64,000 nucleotides of DNA from Fulvivirga sp. (GCA_028280565.1 JANQLQ010000330.1:140450-204449); one strand, 5' to 3'. Numbered from the stretch's first letter, positions 37,305-46,697 are shown. The notes: a model not told the origin generated them from the letters alone. Program-made: numbers and translations.

Positions 37305-38141
37305 ATGGAGAATCACGAAGAGCATGATAAGCAAGCCAAAGAAAGAATTATTAGTGACATCAAGGAATATGATTGTCATTTAGCTCTAATAGAATCAGAT
37401 GGCTACTTACCTACTTTTGTTTATTCCATTGGTCTCTTCGAAACCTTCCAACATCCAGAAGTAATTGTCTTTGGACTCAAAACAGATGTAATGGGTAGCA
37501 TAATAAATCATGTCAGAGACGAGATAAGAGCAGGAAAAAAATTCAACTCTGGAACAAAGTATTCTGGATTTCTTGAAGGCTTTGAAATTCAATTTTTGGA
37601 TGTTAACAAGGTTGGCTATCCTGACTATTTTGGATATGCTGGTTGGTACTACAAGAACTCCTTTGACTTTCCAGCACTGCAATTAGTTTGGCCAGATAAA
37701 GAATCAAGATGGCCATGGGAACGCGACTTTAACAGTAACTGGAAATTTAAACAGCCTCTTCTAGACAGAAATATGAATTTCAAGTTTCATGAAGAGACTA
37801 ACTTAGGAGTCTTTACCACACATCATGCTCTTGAGGGGAAACCAATATTGTATGTTTATCATAATGAAGATGGTGACTGGCAGTTCCACACGGAATATGA
37901 ACCCAATATAGAAGATAGCAAAATTGTTTGTCTGAAGGATATAATCGAAAAAGACCCAACGCTCAATGAAATCTACCATTTGGGTTATGGGCAAACTGCT
38001 TATAGAAGTGAAGTTGGTGCAGAATGGTCAATTGAAGAAATGGAACCCGATCCAGAGATAGAAGAGGAAGTAAAAACTCCCAACAAGAAGCCTGAACTTT
38101 GGTCTAAATTAAAAAGTAGGTGGTCTAACAAAAACGGATGA
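37305..38141 (+). CDS. Cassette gene: DUF4262 protein
   Basis: 278 aa. The first 150 residues match DUF4262: DCHLALIESDGYLPTFVYSIGLFETFQHPEVIVFGL and the aromatic GYPDYFGYAGWYY. The charged C-terminus (EPDPEIEEEVKTP) is variable. The biochemical role of DUF4262 is not known; it occurs often next to toxin or immunity genes. A complete cassette between attC sites at 37292 and 38315. Confidence 0.75.
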   Translation: MENHEEHDKQAKERIISDIKEYDCHLALIESDGYLPTFVYSIGLFETFQHPEVIVFGLKTDVMGSIINHVRDEIRAGKKFNSGTKYSGFLEGFEIQFLDVNKVGYPDYFGYAGWYYKNSFDFPALQLVWPDKESRWPWERDFNSNWKFKQPLLDRNMNFKFHEETNLGVFTTHHALEGKPILYVYHNEDGDWQFHTEYEPNIEDSKIVCLKDIIEKDPTLNEIYHLGYGQTAYRSEVGAEWSIEEMEPDPEIEEEVKTPNKKPELWSKLKSRWSNKNG

Positions 38142-38159
38142 TTGAACAACGAAAAATAC

Positions 38160-38321
38160 AGGTAACATATGCTATGAATGAATAGGGCTTCATCGGTAAA
38201 GATACTCTAGTATCGCTTAGAAAGTCCGCCACAAGTTTTAAATTTAAATCAAGGCGTGGCTATGAGCGAGACTAAAGGTTAGTGCATTCTAATCCTCACT
38301 CATCATAGCTAGGCGTTAGAA
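38160..38321 (+). repeat. attC-like site, gamma type (162 bp)
   Basis: Left box AGGTAAC, right box GTTAGAA. Arms ATGCTATGAATGAATAGGG and CCTCACTCATCATAGCTAG. Related copies at 60394-60555 and 61164-61326. Confidence 0.8.
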
Positions 38322-38332
38322 CTAATTGTATT

Positions 38333-40615
38333 ATGGTCAATCACCGCTGGATTCTTATTATTTTATTGTTTAATTGTTTTTCAGGCCTTGCCCAGGTGTT
38401 TACCGATGTAACTCCTGAAAATCTACCAAAAGTATGGCATGGCTCAATAGATTGGGGGGATTATGATAACGATAGTGACTTAGATATACTCATAAGTGGT
38501 TTTAACAATGACGGAAGTTACACAACTTCTATCTACAAAAATGATGATGGAACCTTCGAATTATTGAATGATACTGATTTCACAAAAGTCTGGTTAGGTG
38601 CCGTTGAGTGGGGTGATTATGATAGTGATGGTGATTTAGATATTTTGGTTGCTGGAGCAACGGTTTCACAAACCGAGTATGACCAGGTGTTTAGTGTTTA
38701 TGAAAACCTCGGCAATGATACCTTTACCATGGTTCCGACAGATATCCAAGGAATGCATCATGGGAAAGCGTCATGGGGTGATTACAATAATGATGGCTTA
38801 ATGGATATTGGAATAGTTGGAAATAATAATACATCCATCTACAAAAACGAAGGCCATGGTCATTTTCGGAAATTAGAAAATCTTTCGCTCCAGTTTGTTT
38901 TTCAAACTGGAAGAGTAGAATGGGTTGATTATGACAATGATGGAGACCTAGATTTTACTGTAGCAGGCTGGTCGGGAAATGATACACGTGGGTCAATTAT
39001 GGACATATATAAAAATGAAGGAAATGACCTTTTTGTCATGGATTCTACCGCAAGTCAACAAATTGAAGGAACTCATAGTGGAGATATTGACTGGGGCGAC
39101 TATGACCAAGATGGAGATATGGATGTTCTGGTTGTAGGCAATAGGCGAGTGAATGGAAGAAACCTTCCTTCGGCCAGGATCTACAACAATAACAATGGAA
39201 TGTTTTCTGAAAATACACTTGCTGATCTTTGGGTAGTCGACGAAGGTTCAGCCAAATGGGGAGATGCTAATAATGATGGCAATCTCGACATCTTACTAAC
39301 AAGTGGGGCATACAGTAGTGTAGTCACTTACCTTTATATTAATAATGCCGATGGGACGTTCCTCGAACAAGAGGAAGGGACCACAGGGCTTCTAGGCTTT
39401 GATTATAGCGATCTTGACTGGGGCGATTTTGACCAAGACGGAGACCTAGATTTATTAATAATTGGAAGATATCAAGGAAATATCAGACTGTATAGAAATG
39501 AGACTGACATTAAGAACTCTTCTCCAAATCCTCCTTCAAACTTGGTGGCACAAATAGTTAATGAGAGCTTGTATCTATCATGGGATATGGGTTCGGATCT
39601 AGAAACCTCTTCAGAAGGGTTGAGTTATAATGTTTATTTGAAAAGTTCTAAATCAAGCAAGGTTAGTGGTATGGCGAATTTGGAAACAGGACTAAGGACT
39701 ATTACGAATTTTGGAAATGCAGGTCAAAATTTGTTTTGGGCAAGTGATAACCTATACGGTGGAACATATCAATGGAGCGTACAATCCATTGATAACTCCT
39801 TCGATGGTTCTGAATTCGCAGAAGAAAAATCATTCACGATACCTTTATTATCTAACTTTTCACCAGATCAACGCACGATTTGCGAGTCTGAGACCCTTAT
39901 TATTCACTACACCGGAAATGCTCCACCAGATGCCACTTTCGAATGGGACTTTGATGAAGGAACTCTTCTGTATGATTCTGCCGGATTTTATGAAATTACA
40001 TGGGAAACATGGGGAGAGAAACAGCTATCTTTGCAAGTTAGCATCGGTACTCTTCAGTCTGAAACAACCTATCAATCCGTTTTTGTGAACTCTTTACCAA
40101 GCATTCAAATAGAAGGTGATTCTTTATTAGCAGAGGGAGATATTATTGACTTGTCAATAATAATTGATGGGGGAATTCCTCCATACTCGTTTGAGCTTTT
40201 CGATGGAATTGACACAACTACTCTTACCACAGATGAATCCACCACAAGCTTTGAAGTCTCTAAAATTGGCACATATTCTATTGTTTCGCTTATCGATGCG
40301 AATGGGTGCGAAGCATCCACTTTAGATAGTTTAACCATATCAGAATATGTGGTTACAAGTACACCTAACATCTTGGTAAATGAAGACATTTCAATTTATC
40401 CCAATCCTGTTACTAATCTTCTGACAATAGAATCAAAGGAAATGCTTCTATACGTAAAGATCTATTCAATTGGTGGACAACTAGTCAAATCAATCGATTT
40501 AGATTCTCCAAGAAACAATATTAAAATCCCTATAAGGACTAAGCCTGGTATTTACGTTTTGGAACTCTCAAATATTCATAAAAACCAAATCTCTAAAAAA
40601 GTAATAATTAACTAA
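38333..40615 (+). CDS. Cassette gene: secreted FG-GAP/VCBS repeat protein with T9SS sorting domain
   Basis: 760 aa. Signal peptide (ILIILLFNCFSGLAQV), then at least seven WGDYDNDGDLDIL-type repeats (residues 30-390), the calcium-binding loops of FG-GAP/VCBS propellers. A fibronectin-like stretch (PPSNLVAQIVNESLYLSWD) and a PKD-like domain follow. The last 75 residues (ISIYPNPVTNLLTIES ... GIYVLELS) are the type A sorting domain of type IX secretion. A surface or secreted protein; a 2.3-kb T9SS gene is unusual integron cargo. Its attC holds the second intron. Confidence 0.88.
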   Translation: MVNHRWILIILLFNCFSGLAQVFTDVTPENLPKVWHGSIDWGDYDNDSDLDILISGFNNDGSYTTSIYKNDDGTFELLNDTDFTKVWLGAVEWGDYDSDGDLDILVAGATVSQTEYDQVFSVYENLGNDTFTMVPTDIQGMHHGKASWGDYNNDGLMDIGIVGNNNTSIYKNEGHGHFRKLENLSLQFVFQTGRVEWVDYDNDGDLDFTVAGWSGNDTRGSIMDIYKNEGNDLFVMDSTASQQIEGTHSGDIDWGDYDQDGDMDVLVVGNRRVNGRNLPSARIYNNNNGMFSENTLADLWVVDEGSAKWGDANNDGNLDILLTSGAYSSVVTYLYINNADGTFLEQEEGTTGLLGFDYSDLDWGDFDQDGDLDLLIIGRYQGNIRLYRNETDIKNSSPNPPSNLVAQIVNESLYLSWDMGSDLETSSEGLSYNVYLKSSKSSKVSGMANLETGLRTITNFGNAGQNLFWASDNLYGGTYQWSVQSIDNSFDGSEFAEEKSFTIPLLSNFSPDQRTICESETLIIHYTGNAPPDATFEWDFDEGTLLYDSAGFYEITWETWGEKQLSLQVSIGTLQSETTYQSVFVNSLPSIQIEGDSLLAEGDIIDLSIIIDGGIPPYSFELFDGIDTTTLTTDESTTSFEVSKIGTYSIVSLIDANGCEASTLDSLTISEYVVTSTPNILVNEDISIYPNPVTNLLTIESKEMLLYVKIYSIGGQLVKSIDLDSPRNNIKIPIRTKPGIYVLELSNIHKNQISKKVIIN

Positions 40616-40629
40616 CAAAACTAGTTCTA

Positions 40630-41303
40630 ATCGAGTAGACGCCCGTGAGCTATAAGCCCACTGTGCGCCTCTCACACCACCAAGCGTACGGGTCTCGTAC
40701 TTGGCGGTTCGTAAAGCATAAGATAACCGCTCTTTACACCAGGTATCTCTTTCCACTACTTTTAAGTATAGGCTATCAATAGATTCCTATACGAATTTTC
40801 GTTTCACAATACAGCCTGCCCCGTTGTAGAACGGGGTTCAGTCCTTCGCTACCTTGTAAGACCTCCCTGTCTTTCAGGGCTTGTTACCAGTAGCTACTAT
40901 GACCTCTGCTGACTTCTCAATCTGTAACTCGTACAATTCGAGAGCTCCCCAGGTAAGGGCATATTCCTTCCCCCAATATCCACTGGATCTACTGCAAAGA
41001 CACTTGATAGTTTCCTACCCTTTGGACATCAGTATGATGTGCTACCTCATCCGACCTGTACAGCCTCTGTATCCAGTTCCTGTTCAGCCTGCCCTCAACT
41101 CGATTGGGGGTTGGAACCGGGGTTTGTGCCATAGGCATCCCTTGGGGGCAGTCTCGCTTCCTTTGGCATGGCCATCCCTACGGGGCAGTGTAAACCCACC
41201 TTGCGACTTGCTAGTGCCTCGGGTTACGAATTCGCGCACAAGGGACTTACACCCTCTGGAATAATTTGGTATCTTCGATACCAGGTGCCCATGTTGGGCA
41301 CAC
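40630..41303 (-). mobile_element. ORF-less group IIC-attC intron (674 bp)
   Basis: Reads on the minus strand from GTGTGCCCAACATGGGCA at 41303 to 40630, with the same 5' hairpin, internal ribozyme segments and 3' domain V/VI (GGTGGTGTGAGAGGCGC) as the intron at 35305, but no RT gene: domain IV is reduced to a few hundred bases. The bottom-strand exons are CTTGT before and TAG after, the exact TTGT/T target. Splicing out restores TTCTAACAAG. It would need a reverse transcriptase in trans to move. Open frames inside are ribozyme sequence. Confidence 0.85.
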
Positions 41304-41365
41304 ACAAGATGTATAGTGCATAGCACCCTAAGGGATGCTACGACACCATACATGGAACGTTATGG
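41304..41365 (+). repeat. attC-like site split by intron 2
   Basis: Left box TTCTA (40625-40629) plus AC from 41304. Arms ATGTATAGTGCATAGC and GCTACGACACCATACAT are nested around a small CCCTAAGGG loop; right box GTTATGG at 41359. The CPBP gene begins inside or just after the right box. Confidence 0.7.
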
Positions 41366-41379
41366 GCAATCGCCTCCAA

Positions 41380-42024
41380 ATGAAAAAATTCCTCAATAGA
41401 CTTAATCCTTATCAAGAACTAGTCATTGTATTGGTTGTAGCTTTCGGCTGGGCTATTTATTCATCCAATATCCAATTCTTTAGGAACTTTCTGAACTCGA
41501 ATAGTTCTAGTGAAGTCAATTATTACTACAACAATTTCAGTTATCTACAGATCTTAATTATTGAAGTCATCATAATTGCTTTGATGGCAGTGTTCTTAGA
41601 AATACGTAACTGGAGAGCAAATGACTTTTCACTAAAAATTAATTTCAAAGCGATCGGTGCTGGATTTCTGTTGCTATTTCTTAACTACTTCCTACTGAGC
41701 ATATCCCTCTATCTTCCTTTTTTTAGCGAGGTAGCTGAAGGAACAGCATCTACGAACTTGATTAACAGTGCGAACACCAGCATACCGTTAGCTATTTTAA
41801 CTGCTGCAATTGTCAATCCCTTTTTCGAAGAGATATTCCTAATTGGATACTTAGGAAAGTGGTTTGAGAAGTATTCTCCCATTGCCTTCATTCTAACCTC
41901 AATACTTTTAAGAATGAGTTACCACACATATCAGGGGTTCTTTGGAATTTATAGTGTGTTCGTTGGGGGATTAATTTTCACAATCTACTTCCTCAAATAC
42001 CGTAACCTAACTCCGATAATCTAA
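41380..42024 (+). CDS. Cassette gene: CPBP/CAAX family intramembrane protease
   Basis: I choose ATG 41380 (MKKFLNRLNPYQELVIVL); the frame open from 41335 starts inside the attC palindrome. About 214 aa with six to seven membrane segments. Motif 1 is NPFFEEIFLIGYL (Glu pair near residue 150) and motif 2 RMSYHTYQG (His), the putative metal ligands of Abi/CPBP proteases. Family members process prenylated proteins or bacteriocins and some are immunity proteins. Complete cassette. Confidence 0.8.
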   Translation: MKKFLNRLNPYQELVIVLVVAFGWAIYSSNIQFFRNFLNSNSSSEVNYYYNNFSYLQILIIEVIIIALMAVFLEIRNWRANDFSLKINFKAIGAGFLLLFLNYFLLSISLYLPFFSEVAEGTASTNLINSANTSIPLAILTAAIVNPFFEEIFLIGYLGKWFEKYSPIAFILTSILLRMSYHTYQGFFGIYSVFVGGLIFTIYFLKYRNLTPII

Positions 42025-42084
42025 GCTCACATGCTTTTCAACTTGGGCTACTACGTTCGAACATTCTACTTTAATGAAGAAAGC

Positions 42085-42318
42085 CCATAACAGTTGCTAA
42101 GCGGCATTTGTCAGCGAGCTATTCATAGCCTGATCTGCAACTGGCTCACTTCGGCGCACTTTCTGCAACTTGAGATGCCTAGCAACTGCTGGTAGTTCTG
42201 GCCTTTATCTTTCACAACGCATTTTCTTCTGGATAGCTTTTGAAGGGTGGTGCACCTTGGTTACTTTTAGTGCTTTCAAGCTAGTAGTGGACATACGCCG
42301 CTTAGCTTGGCGTTATAA
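42085..42318 (+). repeat. attC-like site, epsilon type (234 bp)
   Basis: Left box CCATAAC, right box GTTATAA. Outer arms GCTAAGCGGCATTTGTC and GGACATACGCCGCTTAGC pair well. The interior contains a further short palindrome (GTTGCTAAG / AGCAACTGC). Single copy in this window. Confidence 0.7.
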
Positions 42319-42350
42319 GCCATAAATCAACGACTTGCTATTAAATTCCT

Positions 42351-43028
42351 ATGTATAGATTCTTCTTAATCCCCGTTCTATTAGTATTGAAAGCCAACGT
42401 GATACTTGCCCAACCTGACAGTAACGCTATATTTAAGAAAAACACTATTGGCCTTGGAATAGGTCATACCAATTATACAATACATGGCTCTCAAGTTGAT
42501 TTGGAAGCGAGTTTCCCAGGTGGTGATTCTTTTGTGGAACGAAGAACAGGATTTCGGATTAATATAGAATTTCGACAAATGTTAACAGCAAACTTATTCC
42601 TTCAAGAAGGGTTGTCTTATCTTCAAAAAGGAGGATATCATAGGTCATCAGGTTTCGTAGACCCAGCTCGGGCTGAAATTTCATATTTGCAAATTCCAAT
42701 TATGGTTGGAATTGGTGGTGGAGGTGAAAAATTTTTTATGGGAGTTTTAGGTGGACTAGCTGCTAACATCGAAGTATCTTCGGGAAATACGACTACAGGA
42801 TCAGGCTGGATAAGTGACTCATAGTAATAAGAGAGACATTATTCCATCTTTTATTATGGGTGGTTTTATGGATATTACACTAAACAAAGGCCTTATATTT
42901 AGTGCGAATTTTAACTACGATAACGATTTAAGTGCACTAGTTGAAAGGTCGCTAAATGACGAAGAATATGAGATAAAACTTAAGGGGTTTTCAATTTCTG
43001 CGGGATTAAAACTCGCATTGACCAAATA
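42351..43028 (+). pseudogene. Cassette gene: outer-membrane beta-barrel protein, frameshifted and truncated
   Basis: Signal peptide (IPVLLVLKANVILAQP) then strands typical of porin-family barrels (TGFRINIEFRQMLTANLFLQEGLSYLQKGG). The frame stops at 42824, but the next frame continues the same barrel (FIMGGFMDITLNKGLIFSANFNYDND ... ISAGLKLALTKY). A one-base shift near 42805-42813 explains it. At about 43028 the sequence switches to an antisense IS91-type transposase, so the 3' end and the original attC are lost. Confidence 0.75.
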
Positions 43029-43160
43029 CTGTCCTCCAAGTGCAGCAGTCCGGCACTTGCTCAACGCATACAGTGTCCTGAGCTTCCAGGTGTTGGAAGT
43101 GATAACAGGAAGGTCAACAGCACCAAGGATATCAGCTACTTCATGGGAAGGCCTACCCAT
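43028..43160 (-). pseudogene. IS91-family transposase, N-terminal fragment
   Basis: From ATG 43160 the minus strand reads MGRPSHEVADIL ... NTWKLRTLYALSKCRTAALGG, the start of IS91-type (Y2, rolling-circle) transposases just before the zinc finger. The reading stops matching after about 43 residues, where it runs into the barrel gene. It overlaps the stop of the recombinase gene upstream, the usual Bacteroidota pairing of a tyrosine recombinase with an IS91 transposase. Only the 5' end survives. Confidence 0.75.
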
Positions 43161-43962
43161 TGGGGTAGAGTTTCTCCAAAGGACTGAAAGGAAGCTGACG
43201 CCCTACCCTGATCACATGCAGGTAGGTCATAGTGGTTAGGATACTTTCATGGCCCAACAGCTCCTTTAAAGTCATGATATCCATCCCCATTTCCAGTAAG
43301 TGAGTGGCATAGGAATGTCTCAGACTATGTGCTGTAAGAGACTTTCCTATGCCTGATTCCTTCCTCACCTGACGCAGTACCCACTGCACACCCCTGGTCG
43401 TATATTGTCCACCGCCTTTATTGCTATTTATCAAATAACCCATGGGAGATTCTGATTCCAGGTAAGTAGTTATTCCTCTGACCAGCAGGTCACACAGGGG
43501 TATATAGCGGTCTTTTCGCCCCTTTCCTTTTCGTACATGGAGCATCTTGCGGTCAAGGTCTACATCGGTAATCTCCAAGTTGCACAACTCAAAGTTCCTT
43601 AGCCCACAGCCATAGAGCAGCCCCACCACAAGACGGTGTTTGAGTAATTTGGGAGTTTTGAGGACCAATTTTACTTCTCCCTGGCTCAGTACTTCGGGCA
43701 GGGATTTGTCATGGCCTATGGCAGGCAAGGCCACGTGCAACTGCTTGAGCCCATACTGCCTGTAGAGATAGCGCAGGTCATAAACTGTATGTTTGAAATA
43801 GCTTTCCGAAGGGGTGTTATGACTATCTTTGAGCAAATGGAGGTAATCTAATACCTGTTCTTCGTCAAGCTCCAGTAAATCACACTGAAAATGGAAGACC
43901 ATCTGGGCCAGGCAACGTGCATAATTGTTAAGTGTACTCTGGCTTTTGCCCGAAATAGCCAC
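43153..43962 (-). CDS. IS91-associated tyrosine recombinase, 5' end out of frame
   Basis: 269 aa from a GTG at 43962. SAM-like N-domain (STLNNYARCLAQMVFHF), box I YGCGLRNFELCNLEITDVDLD, KGKGRKDRYIPL, box II TAHSLRHSYATHLLE, and LGHESILTTMTYLHV with the Tyr nucleophile, tail SPLEKLYPNG. Coding continues upstream (NSFPHFEKQYQRLQRS) to an ATG at 44048, but nine A's after that ATG put it out of frame; seven or ten would restore it. It lacks the IntI insertion, so it is not an integron integrase. The start is therefore in doubt. Confidence 0.7.
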   Translation of the reverse strand: MAISGKSQSTLNNYARCLAQMVFHFQCDLLELDEEQVLDYLHLLKDSHNTPSESYFKHTVYDLRYLYRQYGLKQLHVALPAIGHDKSLPEVLSQGEVKLVLKTPKLLKHRLVVGLLYGCGLRNFELCNLEITDVDLDRKMLHVRKGKGRKDRYIPLCDLLVRGITTYLESESPMGYLINSNKGGGQYTTRGVQWVLRQVRKESGIGKSLTAHSLRHSYATHLLEMGMDIMTLKELLGHESILTTMTYLHVIRVGRQLPFSPLEKLYPNG

Positions 43963-44131
43963 TGACCTTTGGAGCCGCTGGTACTGTTTCTCGAAATGGG
44001 GAAAAGAATTACACGCCCTTGATACTACTGTTTCGCTTTTTTTTTCATGATATTGATAATTAAGTTGAAAAATCTACACTAAAGGTAAGGAAGACATTGC
44101 GTATTGTAGGTCTTCCACCTTTGGTGGATTC

Positions 44132-44367
44132 GTTCAACAAACGATGATGGCGCATGGCCTTACTTAGCGATCTGCCAAGAGTATGCTAAACATCCCGCTT
44201 ATCTGCCGCCAAAAAACTGAAGTGCTTTCTACCATTTCCTGCTCTTGGGAGTTTCTTATCTTCATCACGCAGTGCCAGTCTGATACTTTGAATGCATCGG
44301 CAGATAAACTACTTTTATAGCAATTAATAAAGCTCGGAGGCCACAGCGCCATATCTCGGCGTTGTAG
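44132..44367 (+). repeat. attC-like site, long delta type (236 bp)
   Basis: Left box GTTCAAC fits RYYYAAC exactly; right box GTTGTAG. Arms GGCGCATGGCCTTACTTA and GGCCACAGCGCCATATC, inner TTATCTGCCG / CGGCAGATAA, close to the site at 31676. It lies between the IS91 remnant and the next cassette. 44049-44131 has no gene, only a CCACCTTTGGTGG hairpin. Confidence 0.8.
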
Positions 44368-44378
44368 AGTATTTAGAA

Positions 44379-45077
44379 ATGGAGAATGTTTTTGAAACTT
44401 TTGGGAAAGTAGTTTTAAGCCTTGGCGGTGCAAGTGCAATCATCTTGGCTTTATCAAAATGGTTTGGAGACATCTTTGCAAGGAAGTTGTTAGCTAAGGA
44501 CAGTGCTAAATACGCTCAAGAATTGGAGCTGCTAAAAAGCAAATTCCAATCCGAACTGGAAACCCAAAAAGCCTTTCAAAATGAAAAACTGGAAATCTTA
44601 AGGCAGAAGTATCAATCAGAACTTGAGTCTACAAAAATAGAATTGGAGAAATCCAAAGTCTTATTTCTTAAGTATCGAGAAAATCAATTTGAAATCTATA
44701 ATGATCTATGGCAAAGCCTATGTGACTTAAAGATAGCGGGAGCTGATTTATGGGAAGTAGCATCTAAAGAGGAGTTAAAAAAATTCTCCAGTCAACTTAT
44801 GACTACTCGAGAATCATTAGAAAAAAATGCTTTGCTAATTGAGGCAAGTCACTATAATAATTTGATTAACAGTCTGGATGATTTTGAAAATTTCGAAATC
44901 GGTAAACAGAGACTGGTAGAACTCCGCAATACTGATTTTCGTGAATTAAGAGAAATGGAAAGCCACGATGAACAAATTCGATATCAGATAGAACAAAATT
45001 TAAATGCTAAGAAACGATTTGAAAAAGAATTAGATAAAACGGCAAAGTATTTAAGAAAACAAATAAAAGGAGAATGA
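44379..45077 (+). CDS. Cassette gene: membrane-anchored coiled-coil protein
   Basis: 232 aa. One N-terminal hydrophobic helix (VVLSLGGASAIILALSKWF) then a long charged coiled coil (KFQSELETQKAFQNEKLEIL and on). No family that I recognise. Same general build as the proteins at 45871 (minus) and 58640, but sequence similarity is not evident. Complete cassette between attC sites at 44361 and 45191. Confidence 0.6.
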   Translation: MENVFETFGKVVLSLGGASAIILALSKWFGDIFARKLLAKDSAKYAQELELLKSKFQSELETQKAFQNEKLEILRQKYQSELESTKIELEKSKVLFLKYRENQFEIYNDLWQSLCDLKIAGADLWEVASKEELKKFSSQLMTTRESLEKNALLIEASHYNNLINSLDDFENFEIGKQRLVELRNTDFRELREMESHDEQIRYQIEQNLNAKKRFEKELDKTAKYLRKQIKGE

Positions 45078-45080
45078 CCT

Positions 45081-45197
45081 CTACAACAAACACTAAAATG
45101 AATATGCGAAAAGAGCCCTTTTATAGAATAACCCAAACCGGAAGCTTCTGTGCTTCAATCAACTGGTGCGCATACTCATTTTAGTTGGACGTTATGT
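45081..45197 (+). repeat. attC-like site, beta type (117 bp)
   Basis: Left box CTACAAC, right box GTTATGT; arms CACTAAAATGAATATGCG and GCGCATACTCATTTTAG as at 37187 and 59495. It is the last clear attC before the OLD-like operon. Confidence 0.82.
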
Positions 45198-45870
45198 TGA
45201 ATAACAGCGGTTTTGGTAGGTAAACCAGTAAATTTCCCAGAACAGTTTTCACGGGTAAGCCTTCAGGTAAGGTTAATGATCATAACAAAAAAATGCCAAT
45301 TTTGCTGATCCAAGTCTTTCGGTGAGACCGTGCTTAAGTATACTTAAAAAACGAGTCAAATCGTTTAAAGATTTGTCGAAAACTAGGGTTCTGCCATCAC
45401 AAAATCAACTATTTGGCCCCTTATCTGCCTCATGATCATTGGAGGGCATAATGAGGGTTTGAAGGTTTGATGGTCCTGGCCGTTCAGATAACAGTCTTTA
45501 TTGTTTCTAAAAACCATGATCTGACCTGAAATTGACCTGGCAGTGTCATCCCTGTCAAAGGGATCTAAGGTAAAACTACTGCCAATACGTTTTTTCTATA
45601 CCTTAAAAAGATGGATGTGCAGGGGTGGCTATAAAATTGACTTTCAATGGCGTATAGAAAAAACTCAATATAACACTCGATAAATATCATCCTGCAACAT
45701 GCATCGCTTAGCTTTTTTTGCTGCCATGAAGCGACTATATTTATCTTAACATTATCAGCAATTTGGAGACAGATGAAATATGACATATGCAATTTATAGA
45801 TCGAAAAACATCAATAAATCAATAGGTTAATTTCTCCCTATCCCTGCTATTTTCAAATAATGAGAATATA
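45198..45870 (+). other. Gene-free interval
   Basis: 673 bases with no convincing gene on either strand, no attC boxes and no repeat that I recognise. The short minus-strand frame at 45565-45792 has no family resemblance or supporting context. It separates the cassette array from the minus-strand OLD-like operon and may be remnant DNA of an earlier insertion. Confidence 0.5.
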
Positions 45871-46464
45871 TCATTCACTTAGTACCATTTTTCCAAATTT
45901 AGAATTTAATTCAAGTACGGATTTGGTTTCTTGCTGTAGTTTATCACGATGAGACAAGCCAGCCCTATTTTCAGTGTCACCCTTGATTGTTTGATCTGTG
46001 ATTTCATCAATCTTACTTAATAGTTGCACAAGTTTAGTTGTATCTAACGATCGACTCGCATACATATGGGTAAGATCATCGAAACATGCTTCTATTTCTT
46101 CAATCTCTCTTTTATGTATTTTTTCATCTCTCGAAGAGCTAAATACTCCCTTGAGTGTGGAGACATAATTTTTATTTATGTTAGTGAGTGAATCTGCTAT
46201 TGAAGTATGCAGAAAATTGCCAAAATCCCGTATCTGCTCACCCATCATTCGAGTTTGATCAGCGATAGTGTGAGGTTTTCGTTCAATCTCTTGTAGTTCA
46301 TTAGATAAGTCCCGAGTTTGATTACCTAGCCGCTCCAATAAACGACTGATCCTATGGTCATCTAATCGCTTAATTTTTTTTATCACTTTAAGAATTAACC
46401 TCACTATCACTAGACACAAAATGAGCAAATATAGTGATAGAAAATATATTGAAACCTCTCCCAT
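45871..46464 (-). CDS. Membrane-anchored coiled-coil protein, third gene of OLD-like operon
   Basis: 197 aa. An N-terminal membrane helix (YFLSLYLLILCLVIVRLIL) is followed by a basic stretch (KVIKKIKRLDDHR) and a heptad-rich region (LLERLGNQTRDLSNELQEIE). No named family. It follows the small membrane gene by 5 bases and is thus an operon partner of the ATPase at 46739. A membrane effector or sensor in a defence operon is a possibility from context only. Confidence 0.6.
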   Translation of the reverse strand: MGEVSIYFLSLYLLILCLVIVRLILKVIKKIKRLDDHRISRLLERLGNQTRDLSNELQEIERKPHTIADQTRMMGEQIRDFGNFLHTSIADSLTNINKNYVSTLKGVFSSSRDEKIHKREIEEIEACFDDLTHMYASRSLDTTKLVQLLSKIDEITDQTIKGDTENRAGLSHRDKLQQETKSVLELNSKFGKMVLSE

Positions 46465-46469
46465 AAAAC

Positions 46470-46697
46470 CTATTCATCAATTAAATTCAATAACCTGTCG
46501 CAGTAGACAATTATCGCGAGGATCAAGATCATGGTTAAGAGAGTAAAAAAACTTGCCGTTATCAGTAACACCGCATACTTATTATCCTTAAAAATTGAGG
46601 TTACAATAGCGCCTACGCCAGTTAGAAAAAAAGCAGAGCAACTTTTTAACAGTTCATAATAAAATCGTAATTCTTCCTGAATTTGTGTGGTACTCAT
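46470..46697 (-). CDS. Small two-helix membrane protein, second gene of OLD-like operon
   Basis: 75 aa. A short amphipathic N-terminus (TTQIQEELRFYYELLKS), then two membrane helices (SAFFLTGVGAIVTSIF and YAVLLITASFFTLLTMILIL) separated by KDNK. No known family. Placed 41 bases after the ATPase gene and 5 before the coiled-coil gene. The size and topology suit a small pore-like or scaffold subunit, which is inference. Confidence 0.6.
   Translation of the reverse strand: MSTTQIQEELRFYYELLKSCSAFFLTGVGAIVTSIFKDNKYAVLLITASFFTLLTMILILAIIVYCDRLLNLIDE

Noticed and set aside
40881..41353. Frames of 89-127 aa within the second intron
   Set aside because: They cover ribozyme RNA shared with the first intron's non-coding 5' part.
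41335..41379. 5' extension of the CPBP protease gene
   Set aside because: It lies in the attC right arm and core; MKKFLNRL at 41380 is the plausible start.
42814..43239. 141-aa open frame as an independent gene
   Set aside because: Its first part is the shifted continuation of the barrel protein and its second part is antisense to the IS91 transposase and recombinase.
43153..43962. Integron integrase IntI
   Set aside because: No IntI-specific insertion between boxes I and II, and it overlaps an IS91 transposase start as in IS91-linked recombinases.
45565..45792. 75-aa minus-strand frame downstream of the OLD-like operon
   Set aside because: No recognised motif, no coupling to a gene, and typical of chance frames in AT-rich DNA.
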